This document shows, piece by piece, positions 33,246-43,259 of a DNA stretch of 64,000 nucleotides. The translations under genes were made by a program, and so were the position numbers. The DNA comes from Streptomyces althioticus (GTDB lineage: Bacteria; Actinomycetota; Actinomycetes; Streptomycetales; Streptomycetaceae), in the NCBI GenBank assembly GCA_014649355.1, contig BMSW01000005.1, positions 186,001 through 250,000 of the forward strand. Direction: 5' to 3'. Every line of letters begins with the position of its first letter. Positions within the stretch are counted from its first letter, which is position 1. The notes under the pieces were generated by a model. That model made no database searches. It saw only the letters and a program-made list of their open reading frames with translations, and was not told the origin of the DNA.

Positions 33246-35887
33246 GCGGATCCTCCGATCAGGGTGAGGAAGGCGTCCTCGAGGCGGCGGTGGGGGCCCA
33301 CGGACGTCACGGGCACCTCCAGCCGGACCAGTTCCGCGATCAGCCGGGGGGCGGTGCCGTCGGCGCCGAGCCGGACCAGCAGGCCCTCCTCGGTGCGGAC
33401 GGCGGACTCCACGCCGGGCAGCGCGGCGACCTTCTCGGCGAGGGGCTCCTCGACGGGCGTGACGGTGCCGACCAGGAGGGTGTCGCCGGAGCCGACGATG
33501 TCGTGCACCGGTCCGGCCTGGACCAGCCGGCCGCGGTCCATGACGACGAGGTGGGTGCAGGACTGCTCGACCTCCGCCAGCAGGTGGCTGGAGACGATCA
33601 CCGTGCGTCCGGCGGCCGCGTACCGGATCATCACCTCGCGCATCTCGCGGATCTGCGGCGGGTCGAGGCCGTTGGTCGGTTCGTCGAGGATCAGCAGGTC
33701 GGGCAGGCCGAGCATGGCCTGGGCGATGGCGAGGCGCTGGCGCATGCCCTGCGAGTAGGTGCGCACGGCGCGGGCGAGCGCGTCGCCGAGGCCGGCGATC
33801 TCCAGGGCTTCGTCGAGGTGGGCGTCCCCGGGCGGGCGGCCGGTGGCGGCCCAGTACAGCTCGAGGTTCTCCCGTCCGGACAGGTGCGGCAGGAAACCGG
33901 CGCCCTCGACGAAGGCGCCGACCCGGGACAGCACGGGCGCGCCGGGGCGTACGGCGTGGCCGAACACGCGGATCTCGCCGTCGTCGGGCCTGATGAGGCC
34001 CATCAGCATGCGCAGCGTGGTGGTCTTCCCCGCACCGTTGGGGCCGAGCAGACCGAGCACCTGGCCCTTCTCCACCCGGAACGACAGGTCCCGCACGGCG
34101 TACCGGTCGGCGGAGCGGGCGTAGCGCTTGCTCAGGCCGGTGATCTGGAGGGGGACGTCGGCCAGGTCCGGGTCGGGGGCCGGGGCGGTGGTGCGGCGGC
34201 GGGCGGTGAGGAGCAGCGCGAGCGCGACGAGCGCGCCCGCGACCGGGAGCCACACCACCCAGGCGGGCAGCGGGGCCGCGGCGGTGGTGACGCCGGGCGC
34301 GGTGGGCACGGTGAGGTCGCTCCTCAGCGCCACGGTGTACGTGGCCGGGGCGGCCGGGGAGGCGTAGGCGAGGTCGGTGGAGGCGAGGACGAGCCGCAGC
34401 CGGTGGCCCTTGCGGACCTCGTGGTCGACGGCCGGGAGGGTGAGCTCCACGTCCTTGCCGGCGCGGGCGCCCTCGACGCGGACGGGGGTGACGAGCTGGG
34501 AGGGCAGCACCTGCTGCCGGCCGTCCGGGCCGACGTCGTAGAGCTTGGCGAAGAGGACGGCGTCGTCGCTGGTGGACCTGATCCGCGCGGTGACGGTCGG
34601 GGAGCCGGTGACGTGCAGGTCGTGGGTGACGGGGGCGGACTCGAAGCGGGCGTGCTGGCCCGGGAAGTCGAGGGAGACGCCGATGCCGAGGGAGGAGAGC
34701 TGGGAGAGGCCGCCGGAGCCGCCGATGCCGGGCAGGGCGGACACGGCGGGCGGGTTGGCGCCGGCCGGGTTGGCGAAGCGCTGCTCACGGCCCGTCAGCC
34801 GCACGGAACGCTCGCCGCTGCGCAGGCCCGGGTAGGCGTCGGCGCTCGCGCCGCGCAGTTGGGCCCGCCCGTCGGTGGAGTCGACGCCTCCGGTGCGGGT
34901 CACGCGGAAGGCGGGGCCGGTGTCGGCGCCCTTGTCGTCCTTGAGGTAGCGGTCGAACCAGGCGCGGACGCGTGCGTGCAGGCGGTCGGTCTCGGGGTCG
35001 CCGCCGTCGTGGCCGCCGGCCAGCCAGTCGACCTTGACGGGGGCGCCGTTGGCGCGGATCGCGCGGGCGGCGGCGTCGGCCTGGCCGAGCGGGAACAGGG
35101 AGTCGGTCTGTCCCTGCATCAGCAGCGTGGGCACGTCGATGCGGTCGGCGACGGCGGCCGGGGAGCGCGCCTCGAGGAGCGTGCGGGCCTGCGCGTCGGG
35201 GACGCCGGACTCGGCGACCCGCTCGTACATGGCGCACAGCTCGGGCTCGAAGCGGGCGCAGCCGCCGCCGGACGTGACGAAGGCGCCGGCCCACAGCTTC
35301 TTGAACACGCCGTCGGGGAAGAGGGCTTCGGCGAGGTCGAAGTAGGTGATGGCGGGGGCGACGGCGTCGACGCGGTCGTCGTACCCGGCGCCAAGGAGGG
35401 CGATGGCCCCGCCGTAGGAGTTGCCGGCCATGCCGACGCGGGGGTCGCCGTCCTTGTCGAGCTGGATCTCGGGCTGTTCGGCCAGCCAGTCGAGCAGCCG
35501 GGAGACGTCCGCGACCTCGCCCTCGGGATCGTTCAGCCCGATCTTCCCGGTGGACCTCCCGAAGCCGCGCGCGGACCAGGTGAGGACGGCGTACCCGTCG
35601 CGGGCGAGGTCCTCGGCCTGTGCGCGGACGTCCTCCTTGCTGCCGCCGAAGCCGTGCCCGAGCAGCACGGCGGGACGGCGGCCCTCCGGGCCGGAGGTGA
35701 AGAAGGAGGTGTCGATGCGCACCCCGTCGTCCGTGGCCATGACGCGGTCGGCGCGGCGCACCGGGGGCTCGTCGTCGGAGGCGACGGCGGTCCAGGTGCC
35801 GGCCCCGACGAGCACGACGACGGCGGCCGCGGCGGCGAGGGCACGCCGGGGCCGCGGCCGCCGGAGGCGGGGCAGTCGAAGATCCAT
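33242..35887 (-). CDS. Fusion of an exported S15/CocE-like hydrolase with an ABC transporter ATPase
   Basis: An 881-residue protein in one intact frame. Residues 17-35 form a signal-anchor helix; 45-330 an alpha/beta hydrolase with GNSYGG (Ser157) as in X-Pro dipeptidyl-peptidase/CocE enzymes, then QGQTDSLFP and GGHDGG for Asp and His. Residues 330-540 are like the X-ProDAP C-terminal jelly roll. A second helix lies at about 548-570, followed by an ABC ATPase (578-881): Walker A GPNGAGKTT (615-623), signature YSQGM (711-715), Walker B LLILDEP (731-737), His768. Two helices put the hydrolase outside and the ATPase inside. It is co-transcribed with its permease (33245). Confidence 0.85.
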   Translation of the reverse strand: MDLRLPRLRRPRPRRALAAAAAVVVLVGAGTWTAVASDDEPPVRRADRVMATDDGVRIDTSFFTSGPEGRRPAVLLGHGFGGSKEDVRAQAEDLARDGYAVLTWSARGFGRSTGKIGLNDPEGEVADVSRLLDWLAEQPEIQLDKDGDPRVGMAGNSYGGAIALLGAGYDDRVDAVAPAITYFDLAEALFPDGVFKKLWAGAFVTSGGGCARFEPELCAMYERVAESGVPDAQARTLLEARSPAAVADRIDVPTLLMQGQTDSLFPLGQADAAARAIRANGAPVKVDWLAGGHDGGDPETDRLHARVRAWFDRYLKDDKGADTGPAFRVTRTGGVDSTDGRAQLRGASADAYPGLRSGERSVRLTGREQRFANPAGANPPAVSALPGIGGSGGLSQLSSLGIGVSLDFPGQHARFESAPVTHDLHVTGSPTVTARIRSTSDDAVLFAKLYDVGPDGRQQVLPSQLVTPVRVEGARAGKDVELTLPAVDHEVRKGHRLRLVLASTDLAYASPAAPATYTVALRSDLTVPTAPGVTTAAAPLPAWVVWLPVAGALVALALLLTARRRTTAPAPDPDLADVPLQITGLSKRYARSADRYAVRDLSFRVEKGQVLGLLGPNGAGKTTTLRMLMGLIRPDDGEIRVFGHAVRPGAPVLSRVGAFVEGAGFLPHLSGRENLELYWAATGRPPGDAHLDEALEIAGLGDALARAVRTYSQGMRQRLAIAQAMLGLPDLLILDEPTNGLDPPQIREMREVMIRYAAAGRTVIVSSHLLAEVEQSCTHLVVMDRGRLVQAGPVHDIVGSGDTLLVGTVTPVEEPLAEKVAALPGVESAVRTEEGLLVRLGADGTAPRLIAELVRLEVPVTSVGPHRRLEDAFLTLIGGSA

Positions 35888-35967
35888 GCGTCAACCGTAC
35901 GGGGTCCACCTGTCGGTCCGTTGTCGACCGGAGACCGAACCGGGGGACCTTGCGGGGGTGTACGCGG

Positions 35968-36005
35968 GTGTGTCCGTGTACCGCGGTCGCGGTACACGGA
36001 CACAC
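35968..36005. terminator. Long perfect palindrome, probable mmsA terminator
   Basis: 18-base perfect arms (GTGTGTCCGTGTACCGCG and complement) separated by two bases, 15 bases beyond the mmsA stop and 80 bases upstream of the divergently placed fusion gene start. Most likely a terminator; an operator role is possible. Confidence 0.7.
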
Positions 36006-36020
36006 TCCCCCTGAGCGGGC

Positions 36021-37523
<1,503 letters not shown>

Positions 37524-38290
37524 GACCGAGAACTCCTTCGCAGATGGCGGCGTCGGGTGGAGACGTGCCGTTCGTACAGCTCGTGCGGTGGTGCCGCGGG
37601 CGGGCGCGCCGCGGCGGCGGCCACGGGTCCATCCCACCAGGGCCGGGGTGCCGGGCGGGCCCGACACTGTGTCGGCCGTTCGGGTCCCCGAGTGGACACT
37701 TGGGTCCCGGGGGCGGGCGTCCGGGACGGTACCTCCGGCGCGGGGCCGCGGCGGGCGGGGAGTCGTCGCTCGCACCTCGCTCCTGCCAAAGCGAGGCGGC
37801 CTCCCGCGCCGGAGGCGATCTGTGACGGGGCGGCGCCGTGGACGCCCCGACGGCCGGGAAGCGCCCGGCGGCGGTGGAGGCTCGCCATGACGCTCCCTTC
37901 GGACGTCCCGTCCGCCCTGCGGGGTCCGAGGGCTCACCCCGGTTCTAGCCCCGCCCATGAAGCCCTGTCAATGTTTTGTCCGGACATTCGGACGAGAACG
38001 CGGAAGCGGAGGGGCGAAAGGGGGCGCCCTTACGGGGCGGACGGTCTCCGAGTCAATGCGCCCCGCCGGTGTGCCGGAGTGCGCCTGTGCGTCACTCCTG
38101 TCACAAACACTCCCGTCGCGTCACGGGTGTCACACGCGGGCGGCCCTTCCGTCACACCCGCGCACGAGCCCTCTCCGTGAGCGGAACGGCTCGTTCTCCC
38201 GCACGACGCTTGTCGATCGCCAGCGCACGCCCGGCTCCCCCTGACGGCCACCCCCGGCCGCCGCCGTGGCGGGCGCGGGGAGGTGCACAC
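37524..38290. other. 767-base gap upstream of mmsA with two palindromes
   Basis: No gene is seen. CCGACAC-T-GTGTCGG (37661-37675) is a perfect 15-base palindrome 138 bases upstream of mmsA. TGTCCGGACA (37977-37986) is a perfect ten-base palindrome embedded in AATG..CATT. Either could bind a regulator of mmsA; the second is closer to the MerR-like gene at 38291 but still 300 bases from it. Confidence 0.45.
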
Positions 38291-38482
38291 ATGACCGAGC
38301 TGTGGTCGTACAAGGACATCGCGGCCCACATCAAGGTGCAGCCGGACACCGTGCGTTCCTACCGCAAGCACGGCCTGCTGCCGCCGCCGGACCGGGTGGA
38401 GGGCGGGAAGCCCTACTGGTACCCCGACACGGTCCGCCGCTGGGTCGCCGCCCGTCCCGGCAACCGCAACCGCCGGGGCTGA
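38291..38482 (+). CDS. Small MerR-like / excisionase-type DNA-binding protein
   Basis: A 63-residue protein consisting of a single winged helix: LWSYKDIAAHIKVQPDTVRSYRKHGLLPPPD and PYWYPDTVRRWVAARPG. This is the size and layout of AlpA/MerR-like mini-regulators. ATG 38291 has GGGGAGG eight bases upstream. No integrase or phage gene is nearby, so it may be a stand-alone chromosomal regulator. Target unknown. Confidence 0.75.
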   Translation: MTELWSYKDIAAHIKVQPDTVRSYRKHGLLPPPDRVEGGKPYWYPDTVRRWVAARPGNRNRRG

Positions 38483-38497
38483 CCTCCGTACCACGAC

Positions 38498-38532
38498 GCC
38501 GTGCCCCCGCTCCGACCGCGCGGGGGCACGGC
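38498..38532. terminator. Bidirectional terminator
   Basis: GCCGTGCCCCCG / CGGGGGCACGGC, 12-base arms, between convergent genes. Confidence 0.85.
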
Positions 38533-38546
38533 GTCCGTGCGTACGG

Positions 38547-39590
38547 TCAGCGCCAGGGTTCGATCACCGTCACCCCTGCGGCCGGGGCGGTGTCCATCGC
38601 CGCCAGCGCAGCGGGCACCGCGTCCAGACCGATCACCGAGGTCACCAGCAGGTCGGGGCGGAGCACCCCGGCGCGCACCAGGTCCAGCATCGGCGGGTAG
38701 GCGTGGGCGGCCATGCCGTGGCTGCCGAGGATCTCCAGCTCCAGGGCGACGGCGCGCGCCATGGGCACGGGCGTGGTGCCCGTCTCCGAGGGGAGCAGAC
38801 CCACCTGGACGTGCCGGCCCCGCCTGCGCAGGCCGTTCGCCGAGGCGGCGCAGGTGACGGGCGCGCCCAGGGCGTCCAGGGAGAGGTGGGCGCCGCCGCC
38901 GGTCAGCTCACGGACCGCGGCGGCGGGGTCGTCCGCCGCGGAGGCGTCCACGCACTCCGCCGCGCCGAACCGCCGGGCCAGTTCAAGGGCGCCCGGCGAC
39001 ACGTCGACCGCGACCACGCGCGCGCCGGCCGCCGCCGCGATCATCACCGCGGACAGGCCGACGCCCCCGCAGCCGTGCACCGCCACCCACTCGCCCGCCG
39101 CGACCCGGCCCTGCTGGACCACGGCCCGGTAGGCGGTGGCGAAGCGGCAGCCGAGGGAGGCGGCGGTGGCGTACGCCATGCCGTCGGGGACGGCCACCAG
39201 GTTCACGTCGGCGTGGTCGAGGGCCACGTACTGCGCGAAGGAACCCCAGTGGGTGAAGCCGGGCTGCGTCTGGCGCTCGCACACCTGCTGGTCGCCCGCC
39301 GCGCAGGCGGGGCAGGAGCCACAGGCACAGACGAACGGCACGGTGACCCGGTCCCCGGCGCGCCAGCGGGTGACCCGGGGTCCGGTCGCCTCGACGACTC
39401 CGGCGAGCTCGTGACCGGGGACGTGCGGGAGGGCGACGTCGGGGTCGTGACCCTGCCAGGCGTGCCAGTCGCTGCGGCACAGTCCGGTGGCCTCCACGCG
39501 GACCACGACCCCGTGCTCCGCCGGCTCCGGGTCCGCGACCTCGCGCACCTCGGCCGGCTCCCCGTACCGCTCGAACACCACCGCTCGCAT
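38547..39590 (-). CDS. Zinc-dependent alcohol dehydrogenase
   Basis: A 347-residue medium-chain dehydrogenase. Catalytic zinc ligands Cys38 (GLCRSDWH), His60-Glu61 (GHE) and Cys148 (LGCRF); structural zinc cysteines 90, 93, 96 and 104; NAD(P)-binding GCGGVGLS near 173-180. It oxidises alcohols or reduces aldehydes; substrate unknown. ATG 39590 follows GGGACC. Not in an operon; divergent from the copper genes. Confidence 0.9.
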   Translation of the reverse strand: MRAVVFERYGEPAEVREVADPEPAEHGVVVRVEATGLCRSDWHAWQGHDPDVALPHVPGHELAGVVEATGPRVTRWRAGDRVTVPFVCACGSCPACAAGDQQVCERQTQPGFTHWGSFAQYVALDHADVNLVAVPDGMAYATAASLGCRFATAYRAVVQQGRVAAGEWVAVHGCGGVGLSAVMIAAAAGARVVAVDVSPGALELARRFGAAECVDASAADDPAAAVRELTGGGAHLSLDALGAPVTCAASANGLRRRGRHVQVGLLPSETGTTPVPMARAVALELEILGSHGMAAHAYPPMLDLVRAGVLRPDLLVTSVIGLDAVPAALAAMDTAPAAGVTVIEPWR

Positions 39591-39700
39591 GCCAGGTCCC
39601 GCCTTCCGGTGATCGCCGCCGTCGGCGGAACGCTATCGCCCTGGTCGGCGCGCACCGGCCCCCGACCCCGCCGACCTCGCGCTCCCCCGGTCCTGGATTC

Positions 39701-39720
39701 ATACCCCCTAGGGGTATAGT
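39701..39720 (+). promoter_or_regulatory. CsoR-type operator overlapping the copZ-copA promoter
   Basis: ATACCCC-CTA-GGGGTAT (39701-39717) is the classical CsoR copper-repressor operator. The -10 hexamer TATAGT (39715-39720) overlaps its right arm, so a bound repressor would block transcription. csoR itself is not in the window. Confidence 0.9.
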
Positions 39721-39793
39721 GTGAGAGGTCGGGGGTCCTCAGGGGCCCCTGCGACCCCCTGCACACCCCACACGCCCCGACGAGGAGAACGAC

Positions 39794-40033
39794 ATGACGT
39801 CCCAGACCGACACCCAGGGTTCCGTCACCACCGTCTACAAGGTGACCGGGATGAGCTGCGGGCACTGCGAGGGCGCCGTCTCCGGCGAGATCTCCCAGCT
39901 CCCCGGCGTCAGCTCGGTGACGGCCGTCGCCTCCTCCGGCGAGGTGACCGTCGTCTCCGCCGCCCCGCTCGACGAGGCCGCCGTGCGCGCCGCCGTCGAC
40001 GAGGCCGGGTTCGAGCTGGCCGGCACGGTCTGA
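39794..40033 (+). CDS. copZ: Copper chaperone CopZ
   Basis: A 79-residue heavy-metal-associated domain with [13 protein letters not shown] (CxxC copper site at residues 22-25) and the typical ending FELAGTV. It carries Cu(I) in the cytoplasm and delivers it to CopA. ATG 39794 follows GAGGAG. First gene of the copper operon, under the CsoR-type operator at 39701. Confidence 0.95.
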   Translation: MTSQTDTQGSVTTVYKVTGMSCGHCEGAVSGEISQLPGVSSVTAVASSGEVTVVSAAPLDEAAVRAAVDEAGFELAGTV

Positions 40034-40184
40034 TCCACGCCCTCCCGAAGGCACCCCGCGCGGCGTGAACCGGGCCGCACCGGCACCCGGCACTCCCGGA
40101 CACCCCGGCCGTCCCGGGCCCCTGCGGCCTCTCGGCCCGGTCCGCCGCCGCGCCCGCATTTCCGGACGTCCCAGGAGCACGGAC

Positions 40185-42452
40185 ATGACCAGCACCACCG
40201 CCCCCGAGGCCCCGGCCGCCGCCGGGCAGCCGGCCCTCTCGGAGGTCGAGCTGCTCATCGGCGGGATGACCTGCGCCTCCTGCGCGGCCCGCGTCGAGAA
40301 GAAGCTCAACCGCATGGACGGCGTCACCGCCACGGTGAACTACGCGACCGAGAAGGCCCGGGTCACGTATCCGCCGGGCGTCGAGGTCGCCGATCTGATC
40401 ACCACGGTGGTGAAGACCGGCTACACGGCGGAGGAGCCGGCGCCCCCGCGGGGGGACGACGAAGAGGAAACCTCTTCGGGGACCGACCCGGAGACGGCCG
40501 CCCTGCGCACCCGGCTGATCGTTTCCGCACTGCTCGCCCTGCCGGTCGTCCTCTTGGCCATGATCCCGCCGCTCCAGTTCGACAACTGGCAGTGGCTCTC
40601 CCTCACGCTCGCCGCGCCGGTCGTGGTGTGGGGCGCCGCGCCCTTCCACCGGGCCGCATGGACCAATCTGCGGCACGGCGCGGCCACCATGGACACCCTG
40701 GTGTCGGTGGGCACGCTGGCCGCCTTCGGGTGGTCGCTGTGGGCGCTGTTCCTGGGTGACGCGGGCGAGCCGGGCATGCGGCACCCCTTCGAGCTGACCG
40801 TGTCCCGTGCCGACGGCGCCTCCATGATCTACCTGGAGGTCGCCGCCGGGGTCACCGCGTTCATCCTGCTCGGCCGCTATCTGGAGGCCCGCTCCAAGCG
40901 GCAGGCGGGCGCCGCGTTGCGGGCGCTGATGGAGCTGGGCGCCAAGGACGTCACCGTCCTGAGAGACGGGCGTGAGGTACGGGTGCCGGCCGAGCGGCTG
41001 GCCGTGGGCGACCGGTTCGTGGTGCGCCCCGGCGAGAAGATCGCCACCGACGGCACGGTCGTCGAGGGCTCCTCCGCCGTGGACGCGTCCATGCTGACCG
41101 GCGAGTCCGTGCCGGTGGACGTCACCGTGGGCGACACCGTCACCGGCGCGACCGTCAACGCGGGCGGCCGGCTGGTCGTCGAGGCCACCCGGATCGGCGC
41201 GGACACCCAGCTCGCGCGGATGGCGAAGCTGGTGGAGGACGCGCAGACCGGCAAGGCGCAGGTGCAGCGGCTCGCCGACCGGATCGCCGGGGTCTTCGTG
41301 CCGGTGGTGCTGCTGATCGCGGCCGCCACCTTCGGGCTGTGGCTGGGCAACACCGGGGACGCGGTCGCCGCGTTCACCGCGGCCGTCGCCGTACTGATCA
41401 TCGCCTGCCCCTGCGCGCTCGGTCTCGCCACGCCGACCGCGCTGATGGTCGGTACCGGGCGGGGCGCACAGCTCGGCATCCTCATCAAGGGCCCCGAGGT
41501 GCTGGAGTCCACCCGGCGCGTGGACACGGTGGTCCTGGACAAGACCGGCACCGTCACCACCGGCCGGATGTCCCTGCGGGCGGTGCACGCCGCCGAGGGC
41601 GCCGACGAGCGGGAGCTGCTGCGGCTCGCGGGCGCCCTGGAGCACGCCTCCGAGCACCCGGTGGCCCGCGCGGTCGCCGCCGGTGCCGCGGAGCGCGTGG
41701 GCACGCTGCCCGAGGTGGAGCGGTTCGAGAACGTCCCCGGCCGGGGCGTGCGCGGGCGTGTGGAGGGCCGTGACGTGGCCGTGGGCCGGCTGTCCGAGGT
41801 GTTCGGGGAGCTGCCGCCGGAGCTGGCGCGGGCCAAGGAGGACGCCGAGCGTGCCGGGCACACCGCGGTGGTGGCCGGCTGGGACGGGGGGGCACGCGGT
41901 GTCCTCGCCGTCGCCGACACGGTGAAGGAGACCAGCGCCAAGGCGGTCCGCGCACTGCGGGCGCTGGGCCTCACGCCGATGCTGCTGACCGGTGACAACC
42001 GGGCGGTGGCCGAGGCGGTCGCGCGCACCGTCGGCATCGACGAGGACCGGGTGATCGCCGAGGTGCTGCCCGAGGACAAGGCCGACGTGGTGCGGCGGCT
42101 CCAGGAGGAGGGGCGCAGCGTCGCCATGGTCGGCGACGGCGTCAACGACGCGGCCGCGCTGGCCGTGGCCGATCTGGGTCTGTCCCTGGGCACCGGCACG
42201 GACGCGGCGATCGAGGCGGGCGACCTGACCCTGGTCCGCGGCGACCTGAGGGTGGCGGCGGACGCGATACGGCTGTCCCGGCGCACCCTGTCCACGATCA
42301 AGGGCAACCTCGTGTGGGCCTTCGGCTACAACGTGGCCGCGCTGCCGCTGGCCGCGGCCGGACTGCTGAACCCGATGATCGCCGGGGCCGCCATGGCCTT
42401 CTCGTCGGTCTTCGTGGTGACCAACAGTCTGCGGCTCCGGTCATTTCATTGA
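40185..42452 (+). CDS. copA: Cu(I)-exporting P1B-type ATPase CopA
   Basis: A 755-residue P1B ATPase. One N-terminal metal-binding domain with GGMTCASC (Cys30, Cys33), eight hydrophobic helices, intramembrane CPC at 408-410, phosphorylation site DKTGT (Asp452), an HP motif (SEHPVARA) and GDGVND. It pumps Cu(I) out of the cell. A degenerate acidic loop follows the metal-binding domain. ATG 40185 with AGGAG is chosen over in-frame GTG 40065, which would add 40 Pro/Arg-rich residues. 151 bases after copZ, same strand. Confidence 0.95.
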   Translation: MTSTTAPEAPAAAGQPALSEVELLIGGMTCASCAARVEKKLNRMDGVTATVNYATEKARVTYPPGVEVADLITTVVKTGYTAEEPAPPRGDDEEETSSGTDPETAALRTRLIVSALLALPVVLLAMIPPLQFDNWQWLSLTLAAPVVVWGAAPFHRAAWTNLRHGAATMDTLVSVGTLAAFGWSLWALFLGDAGEPGMRHPFELTVSRADGASMIYLEVAAGVTAFILLGRYLEARSKRQAGAALRALMELGAKDVTVLRDGREVRVPAERLAVGDRFVVRPGEKIATDGTVVEGSSAVDASMLTGESVPVDVTVGDTVTGATVNAGGRLVVEATRIGADTQLARMAKLVEDAQTGKAQVQRLADRIAGVFVPVVLLIAAATFGLWLGNTGDAVAAFTAAVAVLIIACPCALGLATPTALMVGTGRGAQLGILIKGPEVLESTRRVDTVVLDKTGTVTTGRMSLRAVHAAEGADERELLRLAGALEHASEHPVARAVAAGAAERVGTLPEVERFENVPGRGVRGRVEGRDVAVGRLSEVFGELPPELARAKEDAERAGHTAVVAGWDGGARGVLAVADTVKETSAKAVRALRALGLTPMLLTGDNRAVAEAVARTVGIDEDRVIAEVLPEDKADVVRRLQEEGRSVAMVGDGVNDAAALAVADLGLSLGTGTDAAIEAGDLTLVRGDLRVAADAIRLSRRTLSTIKGNLVWAFGYNVAALPLAAAGLLNPMIAGAAMAFSSVFVVTNSLRLRSFH

Positions 42453-42505
42453 GGTCTCAAGTTGGGCGGTACCCCTGGAGTCCGGTAAGACCCTCACATA
42501 AGCTC

Positions 42506-42535
42506 TTCACAAGCCTCGCGCATCTTCCTTACGCT
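42506..42535 (+). promoter_or_regulatory. HrdB-like promoter of the putative RNA gene
   Basis: TTCACA (42506-42511), 18 bases, TACGCT (42530-42535): one mismatch from TTGACA and a TAnnnT -10. Predicted start near 42542. Confidence 0.5.
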
Positions 42536-42541
42536 TGGGTC

Positions 42542-42955
42542 TCGTGAGAGGTTTGCGGCCTCCTGCGCAGTGTGGGGACATATGCAAGAGACGCAGATCA
42601 CAGTGATCTGAACGTAACCATCGAAGGGGTTCGAAGGTCTAAGTTGGCGATGTCGGGCAGCGTCTTGGGGGGCGCTACCTGGCATCTGGGGATGTCTTGG
42701 GGGACTTCTCCAGAGATTGCGTTGCCGGGGCACGTGCCCAGGGAAGCTTTGAGCGGCCCTCCCGACGTGCGTTGTCCCGGCAGACCGCACACCGACGAGT
42801 GCGGGCGGGTTCAGGTCCGTCCGTGCTCACACAGCGATTCAGGCGCTGTCCTCACAAGCGCCCGGCCGGATCCCGTGGGGGGAATCCGCACCGGGACATG
42901 GGAAGGCGCCCTGGTTCGTCGGCCCGTGGGGGGACCGGCGGCCGGGGCGCCTTTT
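42542..42955 (+). ncRNA. Candidate non-coding transcript between copA and citrate synthase
   Basis: About 410 bases bounded by an HrdB-like promoter (42506-42535) and a strong intrinsic terminator (42903-42955) but without a convincing ORF; the frames present lack Streptomyces codon bias and family similarity. Near the 5' end is a nine-codon frame MQETQITVI (42582-42611) with GGGGA upstream, overlapping a perfect palindrome CAGATCAC-A-GTGATCTG (42594-42610). I recall that a small RNA was reported beside the citrate synthase gene of S. coelicolor (scr2736); whether this is its equivalent is unchecked. It could also be the leader of a lost gene. Confidence 0.4.
42903..42955 (+). terminator. Intrinsic terminator with T tract
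   Basis: AAGGCGCC / GGCGCCTT outer stem with further internal pairing, followed by TTTT, an unusually canonical terminator for this genome. Confidence 0.75.
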
Positions 42956-43005
42956 CCTTGCGCACTTCTCACCGACGGCGGCGGAAACGCCCAAGCCGAA
43001 GCCGA

Positions 43006-43070
43006 CGCCGAAAGGGGCGCGGGGAACCGCGCGACCAGCCACAGCCGGCCCGCAGCCGCCCACGCCCCTC
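43006..43070. repeat. 65-base intergenic repeat, copy 1
   Basis: Starts CGCCGAAAGGGGCGCGGGG and ends CACGCCCCTC; the ends (AGGGGCG and CGCCCCT) pair, so the unit folds into a hairpin. It is one of the dispersed palindromic intergenic repeats common in Streptomyces. Copy 2 at 43144 differs at four positions. Confidence 0.8.
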
Positions 43071-43143
43071 AGCGCCGCGCCCTCAAACGCTCACGCGCAC
43101 CACTGCGGTGGGGGCAAGCGCCCCAAGACGCGCGGGCGCAACA

Positions 43144-43208
43144 CGCCGAAAGGGGCGCGGGGAACCGCGCGACCAGCCGAAGCCGACCCGCAGTCGCCCA
43201 CGCCCCTC
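43144..43208. repeat. 65-base intergenic repeat, copy 2; probable gltA terminator
   Basis: Same unit as 43006-43070, 138 bases further on and 52 bases beyond the citrate synthase stop, where its hairpin can terminate the minus-strand transcript. The flanking sequence after each copy is also similar (CTCAAACGCTCACGCGCA and CTCAGGCGCTTACGCGCA), so the duplicated unit may be longer. Confidence 0.75.
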
Positions 43209-43259
43209 AGGAGACGAAATCTCAGGCGCTTACGCGCACACCCCCCGCACCGGCAGGTG

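Noticed and set aside
37524..37960. Coding frame upstream of mmsA
   Set aside because: No start with ribosome binding site and only Arg/Gly/Pro-rich translations on both strands.
42542..42955. 6C RNA motif, because runs of six G or C occur
   Set aside because: The runs are not in two adjacent hairpin loops of the required form; I could not fold the 6C structure from them.
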